Below, piece by piece: positions 17,388-25,436 of a stretch of DNA of 64,000 nt. This stretch comes from Prosthecodimorpha hirschii. GTDB taxonomy: Bacteria > Pseudomonadota > Alphaproteobacteria > Rhizobiales > Ancalomicrobiaceae. Made by a program: the position numbers and the translations under genes. Within the stretch, counting starts at the first letter, position 1, and each line of letters begins with the position of its first letter. The stretch is taken from assembly GCF_001305515.1 (NCBI RefSeq), contig NZ_LJYW01000001.1:406226-470225 (forward strand), in the 5' to 3' direction. The notes beneath the pieces were generated by a model, which saw nothing but the letters and a program-made list of their open reading frames with translations, was not told the origin of the DNA and ran no database searches.

Positions 17388-18362
17388 TCAGACCCGGAAG
17401 TTGATCATGCGGCGCATGATCAGGTTGCCGATCATCATCCAGGTCCCGGCGACACCGAGCACGATCTTGGTCACCTTGAGGTGGATGATGCCGCCGTAGA
17501 AGTCCGGATTGGTGAAGGTCACCGCGCAGAAGAACAGGATCGGCATCGCGGTCAGCGCCAGCGCCGAGAAGCGGCCCTCCGACGACAGGGCGCGGATCTT
17601 GCGCCGCATCTTGAAGCGCTCGCGGATGACGCGGCTGAGATTGGCGAGAATCTCGGACAGATTGCCGCCTGTCGAACCCTGGATGGCGACGGCGGTGACG
17701 AAGAGCGGCAGGTCCTCCTGGCCGACGCGAAACATCAGGTTCCGCATGGCGGTTTCGAGGTCGCTGCCATAGGTGACCTCGTCGGCCAGAATGCCGAACT
17801 CGGTACCGACCGGGTCGCCCATCTCACGGGCCACCATGGCGATGGCGATCGGCACCGGATGGCCGGCCTTGAGCGAGCGGACGATGATGTCGATCGCGTC
17901 GGGGAACTGGGCGGCGAACTTGTTGTGCCGGCGCGCCCTCAGCCAGCGCAACATGAAGAGCGGGACGGCGAGGCCGAACAGCGGCACCGCGATCGCGGCC
18001 CACAGGAGCTCCTGCTTCCAGACCCACACGCCGAGCCCGGATGCGACCCCGACGCCGGCCATCAGCAGCGCGACGCGGTAGAGGCCGAGCGTGACGCCCG
18101 ACTGCAGCACCAGGCGATTGAAGGCCTTGACGCGGGTCATGTAGAAGCCCTCGCCGGTCAACCCGCGCTCACGGCGCAGGATGACCAGGGCTTCCTCGCG
18201 GTTGGGCTTGTCGGACAGCACGCGCAGGCGCCGGTTGACTCGGTCACGATAGCTCTCGCCGGTGAAGAACAGGAGATAGATCGCCTCGACCGCCAGAACG
18301 GCCGCGATGCCGACGAAGCCGGAGACGAGATAGATCGGATCGATCTGGTCGAGGGCCGGCAT
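17388..18362 (-). CDS. tadB: Tad pilus inner-membrane platform protein TadB
   Basis: 324 residues, GspF-like. N-terminal helix LVSGFVGIAAVLAVEAIYLLF, two helices near 92-140, then the T2SSF core with QFPDAIDIIVRSLKAGHPVP (about 155-175), VGQEDLPLFVTAVAIQ and GGNLSEILANLSRVIRER, and a final helix. Forms the platform complex with TadC. It begins 11 bases after cpaF and ends 11 bases before tadC, the usual gene order in alphaproteobacterial tad loci. Confidence 0.92.
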   Translation of the reverse strand: MPALDQIDPIYLVSGFVGIAAVLAVEAIYLLFFTGESYRDRVNRRLRVLSDKPNREEALVILRRERGLTGEGFYMTRVKAFNRLVLQSGVTLGLYRVALLMAGVGVASGLGVWVWKQELLWAAIAVPLFGLAVPLFMLRWLRARRHNKFAAQFPDAIDIIVRSLKAGHPVPIAIAMVAREMGDPVGTEFGILADEVTYGSDLETAMRNLMFRVGQEDLPLFVTAVAIQGSTGGNLSEILANLSRVIRERFKMRRKIRALSSEGRFSALALTAMPILFFCAVTFTNPDFYGGIIHLKVTKIVLGVAGTWMMIGNLIMRRMINFRV

Positions 18363-18373
18363 GGCTCAGGTCC

Positions 18374-19948
18374 TCAGAGCGGCTTCGAGGGATCGAAATG
18401 GCTGCCGGGGATGTTGATCCCCTTGGCGACCAGCTCGGTGAGGAAGCGCGGACGCACGCCCGTGGCGACGAACTGGCCGTGGATGGTGCCGTCGGCATCG
18501 GTCTTCAGGCGCACATACTTGTAGATCTCCTGCATCTGCAGGATGTCGCCTTCCATGCCGGTGATCTCGGCGATCGAGGTGATCCGGCGCTTGCCGTCGC
18601 TCATGCGCTGCAACTGCACGATCACCCGGATGGCCGCGCAGATCTGGCTGCGCATCGACGAGACCGTCATCGGCATGGCCGACATGCCGAGCATCTGCTC
18701 CAGGCGCGAGATCGCCTCGCGCGGATTGTTGGCGTGGATGGTGGCCATCGAGCCCTCGTGGCCGGTATTCATGGCCTGGAGCATGTCGAAGGCCTCCTCG
18801 CCGCGCACCTCGCCGAGGATGACGCGATCCGGGCGCATGCGCAGGGCGTTCTTGACCAGATCGCGCTGGCGGATCTCGCCCTTGCCTTCGATGTTCGGCG
18901 GCCGGGTCTCCATGCGCGCCACATGCGGCTGCTGAAGCTGCAGTTCGGCCGCGTCCTCGATGGTGATCAGCCGCTCCGTCTCCGGGATGAAGGCCGACAG
19001 GGCGTTGAGCATCGTCGTCTTGCCCGAGCCGGTGCCGCCCGAGATGATCAGCGTGATCTTGCTCTTGACCGCGGCGGCGAGCACGTCGGCCATCTGCTGG
19101 CGGATCGCGTCGACCTCGACCAGTCGGGCGAGCGAGAGCTTCTTCTTCGAGAATTTTCGGATCGAGACCAACGGTCCGTCGACCGCGATCGGCCGGATGG
19201 CGACGTTGACGCGGCTGCCGTCGAGCAGGCGCGCGTCGCAGAGCGGATGGCTTTCGTCGACGCGCCGGCCGACCGCGGAGACGATCTTGTTGACGATGCG
19301 CAGCAGATGCGGCTCGTCCTTGAACCGGGTCGGCGTGCGCTCCAGCATGCCGCGCCGTTCGACGAAGACGCATTCGTGGCCGTTGATCAGGATGTCGGCG
19401 ATGGAATCGTCCTGCAGCAGCGGCTCGAGCGGGCCGAGCCCGGTCATCTCGTCGATGATCTCCTTGACGAAGATCTCCAGTTCCTGGGCGTTGAGCGCGA
19501 TCCGCTCGGAGACCACGTATTGCTGCACCAGTTGGCCGACCTGGCGGCGCATCTCCGCTTCGGGCAGTCTTTCGAGCGAGGAGAGATTGATCTCCTCGAT
19601 CAGCCGCCGGTGCAGACGGACACGGGCGTCGAGCAGCTTCGCGGAGAGACGGGTCGCGTTCGGGTCGGCCTCGGCCGGCGCCGCATTGGGGGCGACCAGG
19701 GGACCGGGCGCGGCCGGCGGCGCCTCGACAGCCGGCAATTCCTCCGGGCCGATCGCCATCGCCTCTTCGACCCGCGCTCTCTGCTCGTGCACGTCGGGTC
19801 CCTTCAGCGGCGGTGGCGGCAGCGCGGTCTCCGGCGGCGGCGGCAGTTCGTGCACGGTGCCGGCCGCCGAGGGGACGGGCGGCGGCGGGACCTCGTCGAT
19901 GCGAGGCATCTGGCGGCGGGCGGTGAAGCGTCCGAGCATCGGGGGCAT
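18374..19948 (-). CDS. cpaF: Tad pilus assembly ATPase CpaF/TadA
   Basis: 524 residues. A Pro-rich disordered N-terminus (PPPP runs between 20 and 50, Ala/Pro to about 95) leads into the secretion ATPase: N-terminal domain [17 protein letters not shown]-like at about 240-255, Walker A GGTGSGKT at 304-311, Asp box [20 protein letters not shown], Walker B-type [19 protein letters not shown], and His box [15 protein letters not shown]. It hydrolyses ATP to drive Flp pilus extension and, in CpaF family members, retraction. All catalytic motifs are intact. It lies 30 bases after cpaE. Confidence 0.95.
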   Translation of the reverse strand: MPPMLGRFTARRQMPRIDEVPPPPVPSAAGTVHELPPPPETALPPPPLKGPDVHEQRARVEEAMAIGPEELPAVEAPPAAPGPLVAPNAAPAEADPNATRLSAKLLDARVRLHRRLIEEINLSSLERLPEAEMRRQVGQLVQQYVVSERIALNAQELEIFVKEIIDEMTGLGPLEPLLQDDSIADILINGHECVFVERRGMLERTPTRFKDEPHLLRIVNKIVSAVGRRVDESHPLCDARLLDGSRVNVAIRPIAVDGPLVSIRKFSKKKLSLARLVEVDAIRQQMADVLAAAVKSKITLIISGGTGSGKTTMLNALSAFIPETERLITIEDAAELQLQQPHVARMETRPPNIEGKGEIRQRDLVKNALRMRPDRVILGEVRGEEAFDMLQAMNTGHEGSMATIHANNPREAISRLEQMLGMSAMPMTVSSMRSQICAAIRVIVQLQRMSDGKRRITSIAEITGMEGDILQMQEIYKYVRLKTDADGTIHGQFVATGVRPRFLTELVAKGINIPGSHFDPSKPL

Positions 19949-19978
19949 GTCCTCTTCAGGCGCGGCAGACCGACCCGG

Positions 19979-21205
19979 TCATTTCGCGCCCGTCTCGGCG
20001 AAGATGATCTTGCGCATGTCGGTGACGACGTTGGATCCGGCCTTGATCTCCTCGATCGGCACGCCCCGGTCGATCGCCTCGCGCACCAGCCGGTAGTTGT
20101 TCGAGACGACGCCGGCCATCATGGTGCCGAGCGCGGCCTCGACATCGGATTTGCGCAGGCCTGGGCCGAACAGGCGCTGCTCGAAGCGGTTGACGATCGC
20201 CTTCGGGGTCGCCTCGTCGCCGAGCCGCTCGCGGATCGCCGTCGCCAGCCGGCGCGCCAGGCGCAGGCCGGGAACGGTCATTTCAGTGACGATGTAGAAG
20301 TGGTCGGAGCCGACCAGGACGTCGTCGGTCCAGGGAAACCAGGTGCGCGGCAGGTCGATGACCACATTGTCGAAGCGCGTGGAAACGAGATCGAGCAGCC
20401 GTGTCACCACGCCCGGCTGGAAGCTGCGCATCTCCGCCGGCCGGTTCGGGGCGGCGAGTACCGCCAGGCCCGAGGCGTGATGGGCGAGCATCATCTCCAG
20501 GAGCTGGTCGTCGAGCCGTTCCGGATTGGGCACGATCTCGTCGAGCAGCAGCCGCGGCTCGATGTCGAGATGATCCGCGCAGGAGCCGTTCTGGAAGTCG
20601 AGATCGACCAGGCAGGTGGTCGCGCCCGACTTCTTGCCTTCCCTCAGCAGCAGGAAGGCGGTCTCGACCGCCAGTGTGGTCACCCCGACCCCGCCGGCCG
20701 CCGGCAGGAAGGTGTAGATCTCGGCTTCCTTGGTCTCGCCGACCGGCCGCGCCTCGACGGCCTTGATGCAGGTCCGCACCAGTTCGGCCGGCTCGACCGG
20801 CTTGCGCAGGAAGTCGGTCACGCGGATCTGCAGGAACCAGCGGGCCAGCGCCTCGTCAAAATTCTCGGTGACGACGATGACCGGCACGCGCCCGCCGGTC
20901 CGCGCCATGAAGCGCTGCAGGGCGAGCAGTTCCGGGCGGGACCCGGAGTCGAGATAGACCACCACCACGGCGGCAGCCGACGCGTCGACGCGGCCCTCGG
21001 CCCGTTCCAGCGTCTCGTTCACGAATTCGACGGTGAACCGTGCACCGGCCCCGAATGCGGCCTCCAGCGCCGGGCGGGAGGCGGTATCGGGAGAAACGAC
21101 GATCACCTTCAGGGCGATCACCTTGTCCTGGCCCGATATGCGACTGAAGAACATCGTCACTGACTTCCCGGTTCTCATGCCGTACGGCACAACGTCGGAT
21201 CGCAT
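19979..21205 (-). CDS. cpaE: Tad pilus localisation protein CpaE/TadZ
   Basis: 408 residues. A degenerate receiver-like N-terminal domain (about 30-150, with VIVVSPD and VVVVYLDSGSRPE) is fused to a MinD/ParA-type ATPase domain. The deviant Walker A reads AAGGVGVTT (169-177): the usual signature and P-loop lysines are replaced. CLVDLDFQNGSCADHLD supplies the A'-motif. Atypical nucleotide sites are known in the TadZ family, which acts as polar hub for pilus assembly. The start is uncertain; ATG 21154 (MFFSRISGQDKV), with GGGAAG upstream, is a fair alternative to 21205. It begins a new transcript after the terminator at 21442-21473. Confidence 0.88.
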   Translation of the reverse strand: MRSDVVPYGMRTGKSVTMFFSRISGQDKVIALKVIVVSPDTASRPALEAAFGAGARFTVEFVNETLERAEGRVDASAAAVVVVYLDSGSRPELLALQRFMARTGGRVPVIVVTENFDEALARWFLQIRVTDFLRKPVEPAELVRTCIKAVEARPVGETKEAEIYTFLPAAGGVGVTTLAVETAFLLLREGKKSGATTCLVDLDFQNGSCADHLDIEPRLLLDEIVPNPERLDDQLLEMMLAHHASGLAVLAAPNRPAEMRSFQPGVVTRLLDLVSTRFDNVVIDLPRTWFPWTDDVLVGSDHFYIVTEMTVPGLRLARRLATAIRERLGDEATPKAIVNRFEQRLFGPGLRKSDVEAALGTMMAGVVSNNYRLVREAIDRGVPIEEIKAGSNVVTDMRKIIFAETGAK

Positions 21206-21441
21206 TCCGCTCTCGCCTGGCAGTCAACGCCCGGGACATTAAGGTCGGATAAACAATGACCGTCCGCCAACATCGCCCGGCTGCGACGGTAAACACGGAT
21301 CCATCAAGTCGAAGGCGCGTTGAGGCAATATCGATTACAATTTTACACAATGAACGACTTGATGTCTCGGAATGCGCGCGGAATCCCGGAAACCTCCCGG
21401 GAACGGGCAGCGACGAGCCTCCGGGACCTGGCCCCAGACGC

Positions 21442-21473
21442 AAAAAGGCCTCCCGGAGGGCTCCGGGAGGCCT
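21442..21473 (-). terminator. Rho-independent terminator of the cpaB-cpaC transcript
   Basis: AGGCCTCCCGGAG and CTCCGGGAGGCCT form a perfect 13-bp stem with a 2-base loop. On the leftward strand it is followed by TTTTTG, making a classical intrinsic terminator 25 bases after the stop of the small pilus lipoprotein gene. It separates the cpaB-cpaC-lipoprotein transcript from cpaE onward. Confidence 0.88.
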
Positions 21474-21497
21474 GATGACCGAGCAACGACGGCGGGG

Positions 21498-21833
21498 TCA
21501 GCGCGCAGGAGTGCCGGCGGGAGCAGTCGGCGCGGGGGCCGCCGACGAAATGGCGTTGGTGGTGGCAGGCACCGGCGGCAGGATCATGCCGGTCCGGTAG
21601 CGTTCGCCGGCCGCCGCGGAGCGCTGTCCGCTGGTGGTCAGGCGGGTCTCGGCGACGGCGCGCGGCCAGGGATCGATGGTCTGCAGCGCCTTGTTGGTGT
21701 TGACCGCGTCGCCGAATTGCATGGTCACCGAATCCTGGTTCTCCAGGCTGTCGGTGCCGCCCGAGCAGGCGCCGAGGGCGAGGACGGCGACAAGGGCGGC
21801 GCCCCGGGCGAAACGATCAGCGAAGGACAACAC
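21498..21833 (-). CDS. Small pilus-locus lipoprotein (CpaD position)
   Basis: 111 residues from a GTG start at 21833 with an excellent AAGGAGG site; it overlaps the end of cpaC by 17 bases. The lipoprotein signal VLSFADRFARGAALVAVLALGAC ends in the lipobox LGAC near residue 20. The mature part has GDAVNTNKALQTIDPWPRA and GERYRTGMILPP, a pattern I associate with small lipoproteins in the CpaD slot of alphaproteobacterial tad loci; such proteins stabilise or localise the secretin. It is much shorter than Caulobacter CpaD, so equivalence is inferred from position and the N..A..IDPWP...ERYR pattern. Confidence 0.75.
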   Translation of the reverse strand: MLSFADRFARGAALVAVLALGACSGGTDSLENQDSVTMQFGDAVNTNKALQTIDPWPRAVAETRLTTSGQRSAAAGERYRTGMILPPVPATTNAISSAAPAPTAPAGTPAR

Positions 21834-23304
21834 GAGAACCTCCTTGGGGCATGTCGAGGATATGGCCGAGCGGTGCGGGGGCGGCGCCCCCTGGCGGCAT
21901 GCGGACGGAATCCGCACGGACCTCGCCCTTGCCGCCGGCGAAGAATTCGGGGTCGTTGGCCGCCCGCAGATTGTCGAGCGGGGTCTTGAGCGGCTGGCCG
22001 GGAACCATCGGACGCACGAGGCGCGGCGTGACGATGATCACGAGTTCGGTCTCGTTCTTCTGGTACGAGGACGACCGGAACAGGGCGCCGAGCACCGGCA
22101 CGTTGCCGGCCCAGGGCAGCTGCTGCAGCAGCGTCGAGACGTTGGACTGGAGCAGGCCCGCGATGGCGAAGCTCTGGCCGTCGCGCAGCTCGATCGTCGT
22201 ATCGGCGCGCCGCACGTTCAGCGACGGCACGGTGACGCCGGAGAGCGTGACCGCGTTGGAATAGTCGAGCTCGCTGACCTCCGGGATGATCTTCAGATTG
22301 ATCATGCCGTTCTCGAGCACGGTCGGCGTGAACGCGAGGCCGATGCCGAACTTCTTGAACTCGATGGTGACTTCGCCGTTCTTGTTGTTCATCGGAACGG
22401 GATATTCGCCGCCGGCCAGGAAGCTCGCCGTGTCGCCCGACAGCGCCACCAGGTTCGGCTCCGCCAGACGCCGGGCGACGCGCTGTTCCTCCAGCGCCTT
22501 GATCAGAATGTCGGCGCCGATGCCGTTGCCGAGCACCTGGGCCACCGCAACGCCGAACGGCGTGTTGCCGGAAAGCAGGCCGGAGGTGCCCGACGAGGCG
22601 CCGGCCGTCGAGGCGTTGGACGGATAGGCCATCGCGCCGGTCGACGGATTGTGCAGCATCTTCGAGCCGAAGATGCCCCAGTTGAAGCCGAGATCCCGGC
22701 CGGCATCGCGGTTGGCCTCGACGAAGCGGACCTCCAGCATCACCTGCTGGGAGCCGGTCACGCCGATCGAATTGATGACCTCGCTGGCGAACTGCTTGGC
22801 GATGGTGACGGCCCGATCGGCCGAGACCGCGTCGCGCACGGTGCCCGAAAGCATGACCTTGCCGTTATAGGTCGAAACCGTGATCCGGGAGGTCGGCAGG
22901 CGGCGATTGAGCTCGGCCTGGAGACGGCCGGAATCGTGGGCGACCTCGACGTCGATGATCCCGATCAGCTGCTTCTTGGAATCGTAGACGGAGACATTGG
23001 TCGTCCCGATCGCGCGGCCGAGCACATAGAAGCTCTTGTCGGTCAGCGGCACCACGTCGGCGACTTCCGGGTCGCCGACCACCAGATCGGCGAAGGGCGC
23101 CTCGATGCGCATGGTCTCGGACTTGCCGCGCGTCACGCGGATCTGCTGGACCTTGCCGTCGCCGACACGGACCAGCCGGTCTTCCGCCCGCACCGTCGGC
23201 ACGGCCGCGAGCAGCGGCCCGGCCAGGACGGCCGCGCCGAGACACAGGGCTCCGACAGTCTTCACCACGCCCCGGAGCCGGAGCCTTCCGCCATCATTCG
23301 TCAC
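21817..23304 (-). CDS. cpaC: Tad pilus outer-membrane secretin CpaC/RcpA
   Basis: 495 residues. Signal sequence (GALCLGAAVLAGPLLAAVPTVRA, about 18-40), then the N-terminal pilus/BON-like region with IGTTNVSVYDSKKQLIG and NGKVMLSGTVRDA. The secretin core from about residue 190 carries VMLEVRFVEANRDAGRDLG, the domain landmark PVLGALFRSSSYQKNETELVIIVTPRLV and an Ala/Pro-rich tail. It forms the multimeric outer-membrane channel for the Flp pilus. It follows cpaB by 80 bases and is coupled to the small lipoprotein gene by overlap. Confidence 0.93.
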   Translation of the reverse strand: MTNDGGRLRLRGVVKTVGALCLGAAVLAGPLLAAVPTVRAEDRLVRVGDGKVQQIRVTRGKSETMRIEAPFADLVVGDPEVADVVPLTDKSFYVLGRAIGTTNVSVYDSKKQLIGIIDVEVAHDSGRLQAELNRRLPTSRITVSTYNGKVMLSGTVRDAVSADRAVTIAKQFASEVINSIGVTGSQQVMLEVRFVEANRDAGRDLGFNWGIFGSKMLHNPSTGAMAYPSNASTAGASSGTSGLLSGNTPFGVAVAQVLGNGIGADILIKALEEQRVARRLAEPNLVALSGDTASFLAGGEYPVPMNNKNGEVTIEFKKFGIGLAFTPTVLENGMINLKIIPEVSELDYSNAVTLSGVTVPSLNVRRADTTIELRDGQSFAIAGLLQSNVSTLLQQLPWAGNVPVLGALFRSSSYQKNETELVIIVTPRLVRPMVPGQPLKTPLDNLRAANDPEFFAGGKGEVRADSVRMPPGGAAPAPLGHILDMPQGGSRVVLR

Positions 23305-23384
23305 GTCGCACCCCCGATCGCCTTTCTGGCGACGGCTTCGTTTTCCAACCCGCCGTTTGGCGGCGGTGTCGGACCTTCCCGGAC

Positions 23385-24170
23385 CTACTCCACCTCGGAG
23401 CGGACCCCGTATTCCTGGCGCTTGGTGGCGCGGGAGACCGAGACGGTCGCCGCACGCACGCGGGTATTCTTCTGATTGTCGGCCAGGGCCTCGCCGGCCC
23501 GGCGCAGCACCAGCGAGATCGTGCCGACCGAAGACGCGAAGGCGACCTTCTGGGCGACACCGGAATGCACCTCCAGCGTGACCGCCTTGGGTACCGCCGG
23601 CTTCTCGGCGCGCTGGTCGAAGCTCTGGTCGACGGCGAGCACGCGGGCCCGCTCGACCAGAACCTCGGTGATCGCGTCACCCTCGCCCTGGTGGCGCGTG
23701 AGCAGCACGTCGACCCGGTCGCCCGGCAGGACGAAGCCCGCCACACCGTTGACCTCATCGACCTTCACGGTCACCGCCTTCATGCCCTCCTCGATCACCG
23801 AGGACAGCGTGGCGCGCTGGCCGGGGCCGGAAATCTTGGCCGGCAGGATCGGTTCGTTCGCCTCGATGGCGACCAGCGCGACCCGGCGGCCCTGCTGGGC
23901 GTAAAGCTCGGCAACGGTGCGGAAGGCTCCAGCCGGCACGGCTTCCGCCGGCCAGGCCACTTCCTTCAGCGCGTCGCGCACGATTTCCGCCCCGAAATTC
24001 AGCGGTTTGGCCGCCACGACGACGGTCGACGCCGCGACCGCCGGGGCGGACACTTCGATGGTCCGTGCGCGCTTCTCAGCCTGCCGCTCCAGATAGGACT
24101 GCGACATGAACACGGCCGCGCCGCCGAAGACGAGCGCGAGCAGAAGCATGACGACGGTGTTGGTACGCAA
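23385..24170 (-). CDS. cpaB: Tad pilus periplasmic protein CpaB/RcpC
   Basis: About 261 residues from a TTG start at 24170 (LRTNTVVMLLLALVFGGAAVFM), which places the single N-terminal helix at the right distance and has GAGGTCAGG upstream; an ATG at 24266 is in frame but would add non-homologous sequence and cross the candidate promoter. An SAF-like domain (VVVAAKPLNFGAEIVRDALKEVAWP, about 50-74) is followed by the CpaB core with SVIEEGMKAVTVKVDEVNGVAGFVLPGDRVDVLLT (in part VNGVAGFVLPGDRVDVLL). CpaB stabilises the secretin and spans the periplasm. First gene of its transcript. Confidence 0.88.
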   Translation of the reverse strand: MRTNTVVMLLLALVFGGAAVFMSQSYLERQAEKRARTIEVSAPAVAASTVVVAAKPLNFGAEIVRDALKEVAWPAEAVPAGAFRTVAELYAQQGRRVALVAIEANEPILPAKISGPGQRATLSSVIEEGMKAVTVKVDEVNGVAGFVLPGDRVDVLLTRHQGEGDAITEVLVERARVLAVDQSFDQRAEKPAVPKAVTLEVHSGVAQKVAFASSVGTISLVLRRAGEALADNQKNTRVRAATVSVSRATKRQEYGVRSEVE

Positions 24171-24264
24171 AACCTGACCTCGATCGGCACCCTTCCCTTC
24201 CCCGTCGTCCACCGTGGCGGCGCGCCATAAACAAGTCCTTAAGTGTAAAATTTGCTGATTTTTC

Positions 24265-24272
24265 ATGGTTAA
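24265..24272 (-). promoter_or_regulatory. Candidate CtrA half site upstream of cpaB
   Basis: TTAACCAT on the leftward strand, about 95 bases before the cpaB start. CtrA binds TTAA-N7-TTAA and the half-site TTAACCAT; it activates pilus genes in Caulobacter. Exact 8-base match; occupancy is inferred. Confidence 0.5.
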
Positions 24273-24359
24273 CGAATGGCAAACGGCCGGGTGCCGATTG
24301 CCTTGGCCCCGGTCGCAACACCGAAATCCGGATTCTTGCGTATCCCGGCGAGGATTTTC

Positions 24360-24367
24360 TTAACCAT
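24360..24367 (+). promoter_or_regulatory. Second candidate CtrA half site
   Basis: TTAACCAT on the rightward strand, 88 bases from the first copy and about 117 bases before the thermonuclease start. The pair is inverted. Two exact matches in 313 bases are unexpected in DNA this GC-rich. Confidence 0.45.
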
Positions 24368-24483
24368 TTCGATGAACCGCGGATTCACCGCACCGGGGCG
24401 ATCCTTCCAGACGGTCGCGAAAGCGCCGCAAACCGGTTCCGGGGCGCGGCCTCGACAGCGCCGCCACACGGGATCCGGTTCCC

Positions 24484-25314
24484 ATGAAGGTCTGGAAGAG
24501 CCATTTCGCCACCGTCTCGCTGACCGGCCTCGCCATGGCGGGCCTCATCGCGGCAAAGCTCGTCGCCCCGACCCGGCCGGCCGAGAGCGGCGTGACCACC
24601 GTCGCGGCCGACCCGGTCGAGACCGGATCGCTGCCGGCGCGGCGGAGCATCGAGGCGCAGGCCAGGCCGCGCCGGTTCCAGCCGTCGAATTTCAGCGCCG
24701 GCGAGGTCAAGCCACCGGCGCCCGCCACCACCACCCAGTCGCTGCGCTTCACCGTGCCGGAGCGCTCCGATTCGGTCCTGCCGCCGGCCGGGCGCTTCGG
24801 CGGATCGACCGGCGTCGAGGCCGTGGCGTCCGACGGGACGAGAGGCGGCAGGGCGGCAACGCGCACGGCCAGCCTGCTGCCGCCGGACGGCACCCCGGCC
24901 GGCACCGCCGAAGGCGGCCCGACCGAGCGCCGCCTGCGCGACACGCCTTTCGCTCAGGTCGATGTCACCGACGGCCGCAGCTTCACGGCCGCCGGCCGGC
25001 GCATCCGGCTCGCCGGCATCCGCATTCCCAACCCGGACCGGACATGCCCGATGCTCGACGGCACGCCCGACACCTGCGGCGGGCGCGCCCGGACCCAATT
25101 GGAGCTGTTCCTGCGCAACCGGCCGGTGCTGTGCGCCTTGCCGGCAGACCAGCCGAAAGGCACCGTCGAGGCACGCTGCCGCGTCGGCGCGGTCGATCTG
25201 TCCGAATGGATGGTCCGGTCGGGCTGGGCCGAGCCGGCCGGCGAGCCGGATGCTGCGCTCACCCGCGCGGCCGCCGATGCCAAGCGCCGGAGGGTCGGTC
25301 TGTGGCGCGCGTGA
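24484..25314 (+). CDS. Thermonuclease (SNase) family protein
   Basis: 276 residues. A membrane or signal segment lies near the N-terminus (VSLTGLAMAGLIAAKLVA), then about 130 residues of low-complexity linker, then a staphylococcal-nuclease-like OB fold from about 160: RRIRLAGIRIPNPDRTC (the R-L-x-G-I core), CGGRARTQLELFLRN (A-x-x-x-L helix), RCRVGAVDLSEWMVRSGWAE and AAADAKRRRVGLWRA. The last two are the standard family signatures. It is probably exported. The substrate is not certain, since many bacterial homologues have lost catalytic residues. Divergent from the pilus gene cpaB, with a shared control region. Confidence 0.78.
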   Translation: MKVWKSHFATVSLTGLAMAGLIAAKLVAPTRPAESGVTTVAADPVETGSLPARRSIEAQARPRRFQPSNFSAGEVKPPAPATTTQSLRFTVPERSDSVLPPAGRFGGSTGVEAVASDGTRGGRAATRTASLLPPDGTPAGTAEGGPTERRLRDTPFAQVDVTDGRSFTAAGRRIRLAGIRIPNPDRTCPMLDGTPDTCGGRARTQLELFLRNRPVLCALPADQPKGTVEARCRVGAVDLSEWMVRSGWAEPAGEPDAALTRAAADAKRRRVGLWRA

Positions 25315-25436
25315 AGCCGTCCGACGAGGCTGCGCAGAAGTGCCCGCGCCGTCCCTGACGACCGCACGCCAGGACCGGGTGTCCGCCCTCCATCCGATAT
25401 GCCGAACGGCCGCCGCGGGACCGTCCGCCTCGGGCG

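Larger units (their letters stand above)
24171..24483. other. Divergent control region of cpaB and thermonuclease genes
   Basis: 313 bases with an AT-rich core (24228-24275, including aagtgtaaaatttgctg) upstream of cpaB. It contains two copies of TTAACCAT in opposite orientation, the half site bound by the alphaproteobacterial cell-cycle regulator CtrA. No -35/-10 pair was identified with confidence. Confidence 0.55.

Noticed and set aside
18398-21163. A 921-codon open frame antisense to cpaF and cpaE
   Set aside because: It is the high-GC complement of two strongly supported genes. Its translation is Asp/Arg/Gly-rich low complexity without any family feature.
21634-23475. A 613-codon open frame antisense to cpaC
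   Set aside because: Complements the secretin gene in the usual GC-skewed register; no signal, domain or ribosome site.
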